DNA from: Afipia sp. 64-13
GTDB lineage: Bacteria > Pseudomonadota > Alphaproteobacteria > Rhizobiales > Xanthobacteraceae
Direction: 5' to 3'
Assembly: GCA_001897755.1 (NCBI GenBank)
Contig: MKUJ01000024.1
Location: 1 to 59,801, forward strand
Length of the DNA stretch: 59,801 nt
In this document: in pieces, positions 48,727-57,054 of the stretch
How the letters are laid out: every line of letters begins with the position of its first letter
Position numbering within the stretch: the stretch's first letter is position 1
The notes under the pieces: generated by a model
The model's database searches: none
Told to the model about the DNA's origin: nothing
What the model saw: the letters and a program-made list of their open reading frames with translations, nothing else
Translations under genes and position numbers: made by a program

Positions 48727-50556
48727 CTAACTTGTTTTCTTGCCGCCGGCGAATGTCGATTTCAAATTGTCGAACAGTTCGATCTTGACGCCGTTCTTGC
48801 GCATGATCGCGCTCTGCTGCAGCACCGAGAGCAGGTTGTTCCAGGCCCAGTAGATCACGAGACCGGCCGGGAAGCTCGCCAGCATGAAGGTGAAGATCAC
48901 CGGCATCCAGTCGAAGATCATCTTCTGCGTCGGATCCGGCGGCGTCGGGTTCAGCTTCATCTGGAACCACATCGTCACGCCCATGATCAGCGGCCAGCCG
49001 CCGAGCACGAGGTAGTGACCGAGCAGCGGGACCTGGCTCGGATCGAACGGCAAGAGGCCGAACAGGTTGAACAGGTTGGTCGGATCCGGCGCCGACAGGT
49101 CGTGGATCCAGCCGTAGAACGGCGCGTGGCGCATTTCGATGGTGACGAACAGCACCTTGTAGAGCGCGAAGAACACCGGGATCTGAATGACGATCGGAAG
49201 ACATCCGGCGACCGGATTGATCTTCTCCTTCTTGTAGATCTCCATCATCTCCTGCTGCTGCTTCACCTTGTCGTCAGGGAATTTCTCCTTGAGCGCGGTG
49301 AGCTGCGGCTGGATCGCCTTCATCTTCGCCATCGAGGCGTAGGACTTGTTGGCGAGCGGGAAGAAGATGGCCTTCACGATCACGGTGACGAGCAGGATCG
49401 CGATGCCGAAATTGCCGACGAGGTGATAGAGGAAGTCGATCGTCCAGAACATCGGCTTGGTGATGAAGTAGAACCAGCCCCAGTCGATCAGAAGCTCGAA
49501 GCGGTTGAGCTTGAGCTGCTTGTCGTAAGCGTCGAGCAGCCGAGTCTCCTTGGCGCCGGCGAACAGATGGGTAGTGGTGGTGGCGTTGCCGCCGATCGCG
49601 ACCGTGACCGGATCGAGCAGATAGTCGGCCTGATAGGTGCGGGTGTTGCCGAGCGGGTTCGAGGAATAACGCGCGGTCAGCGAGGCGGTGGGATCGGGCA
49701 ACAGCGTCGCGGCCCAGTATTTGTCGGTAATGCCGAGCCAGGCGTCGGTGACCTTGAAGTCCACCGACTTGGCTTCGTCGATCTTCTTGTAGTTGTATTC
49801 CTGCAGGCCCTTGTCGCCGAGCACGCCGACCAGGCCTTCGTGCAGAATGTAATAGCCCGAGACATGCGGCGCGCCGTGGCGCGAGATCAGGCCGAATGGA
49901 TACAGCGTCGCCGCCGCGGTGCCGACGTTGGACACGTCATCCTTGATCGTGAACAGGTACTTGTCGTCGATCGAGATGGTGCGCTTGAAGGTGAGGCCCT
50001 CGCCGTTGTCGTAGGTGAGAACCACGGGCGTGGTCGGCGTCAGCGCGTTCGCGCCGTCCTGTTTCCACAGCGTGTTCTGGTCGGGCAGCTTGACGGTGGA
50101 GCCGGCGGCCGGAACGAAGCCGAACTCGGCGTAATACGGCTCCTTGGAACCGGTCGGCGAGAACAGTTCGACGGGCGGCGATTTCGGATCGACGGTCTCG
50201 CGATATTTCACCAGCGCGACGTCGTCGATGCGCGCGCCTTTCAGCGAGATGCTGCCGATGATGCTTGGCGCATCGATCTTGACGCGCGGAGTCGCGGCGA
50301 TGGCGGTCGGACGATCCTGCACCGTCACGGTCTGGTTCGCGCCGCTCGCCTGCGGTGCCTGGCCCGGCGTGGGCGCAGGGGTCGGCGTGCCGGCGGCGCC
50401 GGGCTGCGCCGGAGCGGTGGTCTCGGTCTGCGCCTTCTGGGCGAGTTGGGCGGCGCGCTGCCGCTCCATCTCGGGCATGTTGTAGAAATATTGCCATGCA
50501 AGCAGGACGATGCCGGACAGAATGACGGCAATGATGGTGTTGCGATTATCGGTCAT
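48727..50556 (-). CDS. yidC: Membrane protein insertase YidC
   Basis: 609 aa. N-terminal helix (NTIIAVILSGIVLLAWQYFY), a Pro/Ala/Gln-rich linker (35-90), the large periplasmic P1 domain, then the conserved insertase core of membrane helices (FGIAILLVTVIVKAIFFPLA with catalytic-groove Arg/Lys; GCLPIVIQIPVFFALYKVL; and others). Start ATG 50556 (MTDNRNT). 13 bp after rnpA; the yidD gene often found here is absent. Confidence 0.96.
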   Translation of the reverse strand: MTDNRNTIIAVILSGIVLLAWQYFYNMPEMERQRAAQLAQKAQTETTAPAQPGAAGTPTPAPTPGQAPQASGANQTVTVQDRPTAIAATPRVKIDAPSIIGSISLKGARIDDVALVKYRETVDPKSPPVELFSPTGSKEPYYAEFGFVPAAGSTVKLPDQNTLWKQDGANALTPTTPVVLTYDNGEGLTFKRTISIDDKYLFTIKDDVSNVGTAAATLYPFGLISRHGAPHVSGYYILHEGLVGVLGDKGLQEYNYKKIDEAKSVDFKVTDAWLGITDKYWAATLLPDPTASLTARYSSNPLGNTRTYQADYLLDPVTVAIGGNATTTTHLFAGAKETRLLDAYDKQLKLNRFELLIDWGWFYFITKPMFWTIDFLYHLVGNFGIAILLVTVIVKAIFFPLANKSYASMAKMKAIQPQLTALKEKFPDDKVKQQQEMMEIYKKEKINPVAGCLPIVIQIPVFFALYKVLFVTIEMRHAPFYGWIHDLSAPDPTNLFNLFGLLPFDPSQVPLLGHYLVLGGWPLIMGVTMWFQMKLNPTPPDPTQKMIFDWMPVIFTFMLASFPAGLVIYWAWNNLLSVLQQSAIMRKNGVKIELFDNLKSTFAGGKKTS

Positions 50557-50569
50557 CGGTCGGGTCTCG

Positions 50570-50953
50570 TCAGTCCGCTTGAGGAATCGGGGAACGTGGC
50601 GTGTGTCGGCGGGTCTTGTCGCTTGCGGTCTGCCGCTCGAGCCGCGCCAGCGCATGGCGCAGGTCGTCGAGCAGCAGCGCAAAGCTGCGCTGAAGCGCAG
50701 CCCGGCGGCCCACTAGCACATAATCATGGTGGGGTCGCATGGATATGACGTCGGTGCGCTTCACCAATTCGCGAAACCGGCGGCGGATGCGGTTGCGCTC
50801 GGTGGCGGTGCCGACCTTGCGCGTCACCGTGAATCCGATTCGGATCGGACCGGTGTCGTCGCGACGTCGCGATTGCAGGACGAAAGCAGGGCCGGTCATG
50901 CGCGGCCCATTGGCAGCGGCAATGAAATCCGTGCGTTTTTTCAACCGGTCCAT
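50570..50953 (-). CDS. rnpA: Ribonuclease P protein component
   Basis: 127 aa. Basic protein subunit of RNase P; MDRLKKRTDF start and RNA-binding RNR motif TATERNRIRRRFREL. Lies 29 bp downstream of rpmH. The frame extends well upstream across rpmH, but ATG 50953 gives the family N-terminus. Confidence 0.95.
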   Translation of the reverse strand: MDRLKKRTDFIAAANGPRMTGPAFVLQSRRRDDTGPIRIGFTVTRKVGTATERNRIRRRFRELVKRTDVISMRPHHDYVLVGRRAALQRSFALLLDDLRHALARLERQTASDKTRRHTPRSPIPQAD

Positions 50954-50982
50954 GAGTTCAACCGGCGCATGGAGTGGGCCGG

Positions 50983-51117
50983 TCAGGCGCTCAGACGCTT
51001 GCGGCCGCGGGCGCGGCGGGCGGCGAGAACCTTGCGGCCGCCGGTGGTCGCCAGACGGGCGCGAAAGCCGTGACGGCGCTTGCGCACCAGTTTGCTGGGT
51101 TGATAGGTCCGCTTCAC
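50983..51117 (-). CDS. rpmH: 50S ribosomal protein L34
   Basis: 44 aa, [20 protein letters not shown] onwards, ending KRLSA; a textbook L34. GTG start at 51117 with GGAGAA upstream. First gene of the rpmH-rnpA-yidC run. Confidence 0.97.
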   Translation of the reverse strand: MKRTYQPSKLVRKRRHGFRARLATTGGRKVLAARRARGRKRLSA

Positions 51118-51256
51118 GGTCGTTCTCCGCTGCCGGGCATCCCGCTATCGGCCGGATGCCTGGTGATCTGTGCCGGCAGAAAACTGCCGAGCCTGTTAAT
51201 GGTGCAAGTCCGCCGATCCGGTCCAGAAACGGGCTTGGATGGGCCCAAAATGAACC

Positions 51257-51275
51257 GGCCCGGTCGAACCGGGCC
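51257..51275 (-). promoter_or_regulatory. Hairpin in the rpmH leader
   Basis: GGCCCGGT (51257-51264) and ACCGGGCC (51268-51275) with a 3-nt loop, between the promoter at 51296 and the rpmH start. Could be an attenuator of ribosomal protein mRNA; inferred. Confidence 0.4.
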
Positions 51276-51295
51276 ATCGCGGACAGTTGGCGGGC

Positions 51296-51324
51296 CTTAT
51301 ACGGGAGCGGCCTGTTTTCGTCAA
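51296..51324 (-). promoter_or_regulatory. Sigma70-type promoter for rpmH-rnpA-yidC
   Basis: On the minus strand TTGACG (51319-51324) is followed after exactly 17 bp by TATAAG (51296-51301). The leader to the rpmH GTG would be about 170 nt and contain the hairpin at 51257. Best consensus match seen in the window. Confidence 0.7.
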
Positions 51325-51528
51325 TCTTCGGGATATAATGACGCGCCCGATCGGGAAACCCGATGCTTTGGCTAACTTAGCTGGGATATCGTGGATTTTC
51401 AGGGGTTTGACGGCGGCTGCGAGCAGGCGCATCGTGGGCCGCCAGGTCGCCTCGCGGCGTGCGGGGGCCAGATCGCCGGGATTGTGGCGCGAGGCGGGAT
51501 TTTGCGGACGGAACAGGGATCGGGCAGC

Positions 51529-53013
51529 GTGCCGAACAGTGCGACGCAGACAGGGCCGGGGACTGCGAGCCTGAGGCTTCCGCTGCGCGGGCGGCTCGGC
51601 CTGTCCGGCAAGCTTCTGCTGCTGACCATTCCGCTGGTGCTGATCCTCGAAGTGCTGATCTATGTGCCGTCGATCGCCAACTTTTACGTCAACCGCCTGA
51701 ACGACCGGCTGGCTGCGGCGACCACGGCGGCGCTGGTGCTCGACGCCGCGCCGAGCGGCATGGTGCCGGATTCGCTGTCGCGGCAGATTCTGGAAAGCAT
51801 CGGCGCGCGGGCGGTGGCGATCAAGACCGGCCAGCAGCGCCGCCTGCTGGCAATCGCCGACATGCCGCCGGCGGTAGATCGCAATGTCGATCTGCGCACC
51901 ATGACAGCGTGGTCGGCGATCGCGGATGCCTTTCAGGTGATGCTTGACCGCCACGACGAGGTGATGCGCGTGGTCGGCCCCTCACCGCAAGGCGGCCAGT
52001 TCATCGAGGTGGTGGTGAACGAAGCGCCGCTGCGCCAGGCGATGTACCGCTTCTCGCGCAACGTGCTGCTGCTCTCGCTCGGTTTCGCCATCGTCACCTC
52101 GGCGTTGATCTATCTCGCGCTGCATTTCCTGTTCGTGCGGCCGATGCGGCGGATGACGGCGAATCTGGTCGCTTTCCACGAGAATCCGGAAAGTCCGGCG
52201 CGCATCGTGATTCCCTCGCGCCGTCAGGACGAGATCGGCGTCGCCGAGCGCGAACTGGCCGACATGCAGCGCGACCTCGTCTCGATGCTGCATCAGAAGA
52301 GCCGTCTTGCCGCGCTCGGTCTTGCGGTGTCGAAGATCAACCACGATCTGCGCAACCTGCTGGCGTCCTCGCAATTGCTGTCAGACCAGCTTGCCAGCGT
52401 GCCGGACCCGCGGGTGCAACGTTTCGCGCCGAAGCTGATGCGCTCGCTGGAGCGGGCCATTGCGTTCTGCCAGTCCACGCTGTCTTACGGCAAAGCGCAG
52501 GAAGCGCCGCCCGACCGCCGCATGATCGCAATCGAGCCGATCGCCAACGAGGTGCGCGAATCCGTCGGCCTCGCCACGGACGATTCGATCGTCTGGATCA
52601 ACGCGATCGAGCGCGGTCTTGTCGCCGACGCCGATCCCGACCAGTTGTTCCGCGTGCTGCTCAATCTCGTCCGCAACGCGGCGCAGGCGATGGAAAGCCA
52701 CGCCGGCAGCGACATCTCACCGAAGCAGATCCGGATTGCCGGCCGCCGCGAGGGATCGGTCACCATTATCGAAGTGTCCGATACCGGCCCCGGCGTGCCG
52801 CTGAAGGCGCGGGAGCATCTGTTCGAGGCGTTTCAGGGCTCGGCGCGCGCCGGCGGCACCGGGCTCGGCCTTGCCATCGCCGCCGAACTGGTTCGCGCCC
52901 ATGGCGGCGAGCTTAATCTGGTGGAGGGGACCATCGGAGCCACTTTCCGTATCGCTATTCCCGACCGGCCGGTGGAATTGAGCCATCTGCGCATCGAGCG
53001 GGCGCGGGCCTGA
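51529..53013 (+). CDS. Sensor histidine kinase, orphan
   Basis: 494 aa. Two membrane helices (LLLTIPLVLILEVLIYVP and LLSLGFAIVTSALIYLAL) flank a periplasmic domain of about 130 residues; a HAMP linker; H-box SKINHDLRNLLASSQ; N-box LLNLVRNAAQAM; G-boxes SDTGPGVP and GGTGLGLAIAAEL. No response regulator is adjacent, so partner and signal are unknown. Start: GTG 51529 has AGGGATC upstream; another in-frame GTG at 51391 would add 46 residues rich in Gly and is less likely. Confidence 0.88.
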   Translation: MPNSATQTGPGTASLRLPLRGRLGLSGKLLLLTIPLVLILEVLIYVPSIANFYVNRLNDRLAAATTAALVLDAAPSGMVPDSLSRQILESIGARAVAIKTGQQRRLLAIADMPPAVDRNVDLRTMTAWSAIADAFQVMLDRHDEVMRVVGPSPQGGQFIEVVVNEAPLRQAMYRFSRNVLLLSLGFAIVTSALIYLALHFLFVRPMRRMTANLVAFHENPESPARIVIPSRRQDEIGVAERELADMQRDLVSMLHQKSRLAALGLAVSKINHDLRNLLASSQLLSDQLASVPDPRVQRFAPKLMRSLERAIAFCQSTLSYGKAQEAPPDRRMIAIEPIANEVRESVGLATDDSIVWINAIERGLVADADPDQLFRVLLNLVRNAAQAMESHAGSDISPKQIRIAGRREGSVTIIEVSDTGPGVPLKAREHLFEAFQGSARAGGTGLGLAIAAELVRAHGGELNLVEGTIGATFRIAIPDRPVELSHLRIERARA

Positions 53014-53074
53014 TCCTTGCTGCCCGAACCTTGGGAAGCCCTTCCAAAATCCCACCTTTCGCGGCTCTCGACTC

Positions 53075-53103
53075 TTGCCAAGCCTCCCCGGAGCCGGTAG
53101 CTA
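53075..53103 (+). promoter_or_regulatory. Putative promoter of tRNA-Arg
   Basis: TTGCCA (53075-53080), 17-bp spacer, TAGCTA (53098-53103), ending 46 bp before the mature tRNA. Fair consensus match; function inferred from position. Confidence 0.4.
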
Positions 53104-53149
53104 TGGCGCTCTTCGCGGCGGGCTTCTCAAGCCCCAAACCCGCGAATGC

Positions 53150-53223
53150 GCGCCCGTAGCTCAGCTGGATAGAGCACCAGACTACGAATCTGGGGGTCAG
53201 AGGTTCGAATCCTTTCGGGCGCG
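53150..53223 (+). tRNA. tRNA-Arg(ACG)
   Basis: Acceptor stem GCGCCCG with CGGGCGC, D-arm GCTCAGCTGGATAGAGC, anticodon stem CCAGA/TCTGG with loop CTACGAA (anticodon ACG), T-arm AGAGGTTCGAATCCTTT. CCA is not encoded. ACG (read as ICG) decodes CGU/CGC/CGA. tRNA-Arg genes are frequent integration sites and this one marks the left border of the accessory segment. Confidence 0.97.
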
Positions 53224-53271
53224 ATCTAAGCTTCTGAAATATCATCACCTTTTTGGCTCGATCCCAAGCGC

Positions 53272-53315
53272 TCCGCAGACTAAAAATCGAATTAGTCTGC
53301 GATTTAGTCTGCGGA
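53272..53315. repeat. Three copies of TTAGTCTGCG, two inverted
   Basis: TCCGCAGACTAAA (53272-53284) is the exact inverse of TTTAGTCTGCGGA (53303-53315), and a third copy ATTAGTCTGCGA lies between them (53291-53302). It starts 49 bp after the tRNA end. Could be recombinase arm sites or an operator. Confidence 0.7.
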
Positions 53316-53445
53316 AATTTCCAAAGATTTTTGACTGCTCTCAGCCTTCTACTCCCTTGCCCGCTATCTGTGCTCGCTTCACTTCATAATCGCGAATCCC
53401 AACAAGTACGGCGTCGAGACACCTTGCTAGGACTGTGGATCGCGC

Positions 53446-53751
53446 ACCGATGGTCAGGAGTCAGTTTCTCGGCGCGCTGCTGGAGAGCTCGCATTCTCGG
53501 AGGTGCTGAAGCTGATGATGGCCTCGGGCTTGCGGTTGACGCCGCATCATTTCCGGGATCGGGACATGCGCGAGATGGACATCGTACTCGATCGCGATGA
53601 CGGCATGATCGCAGGCATCGAGGTGAAGGTAAGCGCCAACGGTCAAAGCTGGCGACCTTGGAGGCCTGCAGGGACGCTTCGTCATCGTTGTGGTCCTCTG
53701 TGACAGCACGGATGTCGTGCTGTTTGGTGACCGACCGGCGGTGCCACTATG
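53446..53751 (+). pseudogene. Decayed 3' end of a DUF4143 AAA ATPase gene
   Basis: Reading through two single-base frameshifts gives QFLGALLES, FSEVLK, then FRDRDMREMDIVLDRDD and GIEVKVSAN, then GDLGGLQGRFVIVVVL and VVLFGDRPAVPL before a stop. This is the pattern of the DUF4143 nuclease-like C-terminus (HFRD...EVDFVLE...GIEVKAS...) of prokaryotic AAA ATPases with that domain. The first shift is at about 53488-53492 (one T missing from an expected TTC in GAGAGCTCGC), the second near 53643. The ATPase part is missing. Left edge approximate. Confidence 0.6.
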
Positions 53752-53815
53752 AGTTTGTGGAATTAAGCGTGATGAGCCGAATGAAAGAAGCGAGATCGAA
53801 CGAGCGGGGAATGTA

Positions 53816-56800
53816 GTGAACGACGGCTTGGCACACTCAAACATTCAGCTTGGCACTTTCGTCGAAGTGCGAGGCAAGCCGTGGCTAGTGGAAGCGCTGA
53901 TCGGCGAGGAAGGTGACCTTCCCACACTAAGCCTGTCCTGTATTTCCGACGACGCCCAAGGCGAGCAGCTCGATGTCCTATGGGATGCCGAGATTGCCAG
54001 GAAGATCCTCGACGAGGATCGATGGTCGAATGTAGGTGTCGGCCGCCCCGACAGCACGGATGTCTTGGCGGCCCATATTCGGGCGGTCCGATGGCGGTCC
54101 GCGACAGCCGCCGATCGGGATCTGCTGCAAGCGCCGTTCCGCGCGGGCATCAGGCTCGACGCCTATCAGCTTCTCCCTCTGCGCAAGGCGCTGCGTCTGC
54201 CGCGCGTCAATTTGCTGATCGCCGACGATGTCGGTCTCGGCAAGACGATCGAAGCGGGCCTTGTCGCGCGGGAACTTCTGCTCCGACGCCGGGTGGACTT
54301 CATCGTGATCGCGGCGCCACCAGCGATGACGGTCCAGTGGAAGGACGAATTGGAGGCCAAGTTCGGCCTGTCGTTCGAGATCATAGACCGGGACCGCATC
54401 AGCGAACTGAGGCGACTGAGAGGCTTCTCCGTCAATCCGTGGACCACAGGGTCACGCTTTATCGTGTCGCATCGCCTGCTGACCGACGAGACTTATTCTG
54501 CGGGCCTACGCGATGTCCTTGGGGAGTTTCGCGCGAGGTCTCTGTTCATCCTGGACGAAGCCCACCACGCCGCCCCATCGGCAGGCACGCGATACGCCGT
54601 CTCCAGTCAGCTCACGAAAGCGGTCAGGGAACTCGCGGAGCGCTTCGAGCATAGGCTGTTCCTGACCGCCACACCCCATAACGGGCACTCCAACAGCTTC
54701 TCCGCTCTCCTTGAGATGCTCGACCCGCAGCGCTTCACGCGCGGCGTCGAGGTCCGGCCGCGCGATCTCGAGCCGGTCATGGTGCGTCGGCTGAAGGCCG
54801 ATCTCCGCCGTCTCGGCGAGGCGTTCCCGGAACGGGTCGTCGAGCCGATCTCGATCGACGGTCTGCCGGAAGATGCTCCTGAACTGGCGCTCGCACGACT
54901 GCTCGCCGCCTATGGCGAACTGCGCATGAAGCGCGTTGCGAAGCTGAGCAGTCAGAAGGCGGCACTCGCCAAGCTGGCCTTTGTCGGCCTTCAACAGAGG
55001 CTTCTGTCGTCGATCGCCGCCTTCGCTCGAACGCTGAAGACCCACCGCGTGACTCTGCAAAAAGTGTTGGACGGCGAAGAGCTCGCGCGCGCGACGGCGG
55101 CTGCAAGCGCGTTCGTGGCCGTACCGACACCGGAGGACAATGCCGAGCTGGGCCTCGAAGATGAAGACGCCGAAAAGGCGATTGCCGCCGACGAAGAGGC
55201 GGAAGCGGCCATCGCTTCCGCGGCCGGCGTCGTCGACGCCACGCTGGAGGACCTGCGCGCCGAACTGGCGGTTGTCGACGAGATGTTCGCGCTGGCCGAA
55301 AAGCACGCCACGCGGCCTGACGCACGTGTGAACTGGCTGGTTGAGTGGATCCGCAAGTCTATGCTGGACGGCCAACAGTGGAATCGGCGCCGGCTGATCA
55401 TCTTCACTGAGTGGGAGGATACGAGGAGCTGGCTGGAAAGGCGGTTGCGGGAAGGGCTGGCCGATACCGATGGCATTGACGATCGGATCGGCGTCTTCAG
55501 CGGCGCCACGGGGTCGGATCGCCGCGAGCAGATCAAGCACGCCTTCAACGCCGATCCCGATAGTGAGCCCCTGCGGATTCTGATCTGCACCGACGCAGCA
55601 CGGGAGGGCATCAACCTTCAATCCTACTGCTCGGATCTCCTGCATTTCGATCTGCCGTGGAATCCATCACGCCTGGAGCAGCGGAACGGCCGCATCGATC
55701 GCAAGCTCCAGCCTGCGAAGCAGGTCTTCTGCCGCTATTTCCGATACGAGCAGCGCGAGGCGGACATTGTTCTTGATGCGCTGGTCTGGAAGACCGAGAC
55801 CATTCGCGAGGAACTCGGGTCCGTCGGCCAGGTCATCGAAGATCGCATTGCTAAACGGCTGGCCGAAGATGGTATCGCGCGTGGACAGGGGAAGGCGCTC
55901 GCTCGCGCAATCTCCGATGAGAATGACACGGAGCGGCTCGGCAAGGCCCAGTCCGAAATGGACGATGAGGAGAAGGTCCGTCACGAGCGTCTTTTGAAGG
56001 AACAGGACGATCTGAGGCGGATCCTCGAACGCTCCCGGGAAAGGGTTGGCGTCGATCCCGACGATCTTAAGCGGGTCGCTGCCGCGGCGTTGTCGCGGGC
56101 AGGCTTCGCCCTCAATAGTGCGCGCGGCGAGAGCGTCGGCAGGACCGTCACCTATCGGCTGGATCCATCCGATCCCGCTTTCTCCAGGGACGCCGGGTGG
56201 GACGACGCCTTCGACGATCTGCGGGTGCGGCCGCGCAAGCGCGGCGAGCGCCTCGGCGATTGGCGTCGCAACGCTCCGATCCGGTCTATCGCTTTCGAGC
56301 CTCCGGTTCTCGACGATGGTCGCGACGCCACCGACGTCGTGCAGGTGCATCTCGAGCATCGCTTGGTCAGGCGGCTCATTTCCCGCTTCCTCAGTCAGGG
56401 GTTCCAGTCGAACCTGTCGCGGTTCTCGGTCATCACCGGTCTCGGCGCTCAGCCGCGTGTCGCGCTGATGGGGCGCCAGGCCGTCTATGGCGCCGGCGCG
56501 GCCCGGCTGCACGAGGAGATCATCCCGATCACAGCCATCTGGACGGAATCCGAACGGGGCCGAAAGCCGCTCCGCGCTTTGGGAGAGAGCGGAGAGGAAA
56601 GAACGCTGAATCAGCTCGAAGAGGCGCTGCGCACCGCTCGCGAAGCGCCCGCGGCCGCGATCGCACGTATTCAGACGCTCGTCTCCCAGGACATCGCCGA
56701 CTTGACCCCCGCCCTCGAAGCCATCGCCAAGGAACGCCTTGCCGCCGTCAAGACGCAACTCGCCAAGCGTGGAGATGAGGAGGCGCGGTCGTTAGCGAGC

Positions 56801-57049
56801 TTGCTGGAGCAGCAGCGGGATAGGATTGGAAAAGCCTCGAAGGACTTCAATCCCGATCAGCTCACCCTCGACCTCGTGCCCGAAGAACGGCGCGAGCGCG
56901 AAGCCGACCGGCGGCACTGGCAAACGCGCCTCGCACGCCTCGAACAGGATCTTCGCGACGAGCCGAAACGTCTGCGCGACTCCTATGAGGTGAAGGCCCA
57001 TCGGTTGGAGCCGGTCGGCATCGTCTATCTCTGGCCGGTGTCGGGGTGA
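53816..57049 (+). CDS. drmD: SNF2-family helicase, DISARM DrmD-like
   Basis: 1077 aa. Superfamily 2 helicase of the SNF2/RapA type: Walker A ADDVGLGKTIEAGL (136-149), box II LDEAHHAAPS (Asp247), TATPHNGHSNSF (from 284), and in the second lobe IFTEWEDTRSW, DAAREGINLQ (about 592-601) and EQRNGRIDRKLQ. The last 400 residues form a long charged, coiled-coil-rich tail. Length, order and the methyltransferase starting five bases after its stop match drmD of class 1 DISARM. Starts at GTG 53816 after CGGGGA. A generic SNF2 anti-phage helicase is the alternative. Confidence 0.85.
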   Translation: MNDGLAHSNIQLGTFVEVRGKPWLVEALIGEEGDLPTLSLSCISDDAQGEQLDVLWDAEIARKILDEDRWSNVGVGRPDSTDVLAAHIRAVRWRSATAADRDLLQAPFRAGIRLDAYQLLPLRKALRLPRVNLLIADDVGLGKTIEAGLVARELLLRRRVDFIVIAAPPAMTVQWKDELEAKFGLSFEIIDRDRISELRRLRGFSVNPWTTGSRFIVSHRLLTDETYSAGLRDVLGEFRARSLFILDEAHHAAPSAGTRYAVSSQLTKAVRELAERFEHRLFLTATPHNGHSNSFSALLEMLDPQRFTRGVEVRPRDLEPVMVRRLKADLRRLGEAFPERVVEPISIDGLPEDAPELALARLLAAYGELRMKRVAKLSSQKAALAKLAFVGLQQRLLSSIAAFARTLKTHRVTLQKVLDGEELARATAAASAFVAVPTPEDNAELGLEDEDAEKAIAADEEAEAAIASAAGVVDATLEDLRAELAVVDEMFALAEKHATRPDARVNWLVEWIRKSMLDGQQWNRRRLIIFTEWEDTRSWLERRLREGLADTDGIDDRIGVFSGATGSDRREQIKHAFNADPDSEPLRILICTDAAREGINLQSYCSDLLHFDLPWNPSRLEQRNGRIDRKLQPAKQVFCRYFRYEQREADIVLDALVWKTETIREELGSVGQVIEDRIAKRLAEDGIARGQGKALARAISDENDTERLGKAQSEMDDEEKVRHERLLKEQDDLRRILERSRERVGVDPDDLKRVAAAALSRAGFALNSARGESVGRTVTYRLDPSDPAFSRDAGWDDAFDDLRVRPRKRGERLGDWRRNAPIRSIAFEPPVLDDGRDATDVVQVHLEHRLVRRLISRFLSQGFQSNLSRFSVITGLGAQPRVALMGRQAVYGAGAARLHEEIIPITAIWTESERGRKPLRALGESGEERTLNQLEEALRTAREAPAAAIARIQTLVSQDIADLTPALEAIAKERLAAVKTQLAKRGDEEARSLASLLEQQRDRIGKASKDFNPDQLTLDLVPEERREREADRRHWQTRLARLEQDLRDEPKRLRDSYEVKAHRLEPVGIVYLWPVSG

Positions 57050-57054
57050 GCGCG

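Larger units (their letters stand above)
53227..53815. other. Junction region between tRNA and DISARM-like operon
   Basis: 589 bp with no intact gene. It holds the repeated TTAGTCTGCG motif (53272-53315), a decayed DUF4143 remnant (53446-53751), and a 60-bp leader to the helicase gene. No integrase gene and no second copy of the tRNA 3' end are present within the window. Confidence 0.6.

Noticed and set aside
50557-50569. yidD gene between rnpA and yidC
   Set aside because: The gap is just 13 bp and no YidD motif is present in any frame nearby.
53503-53703. Intact small gene (66 aa) downstream of the tRNA
   Set aside because: It lacks a ribosome site and its similarity to DUF4143 continues in a different frame, so it is a pseudogene fragment.
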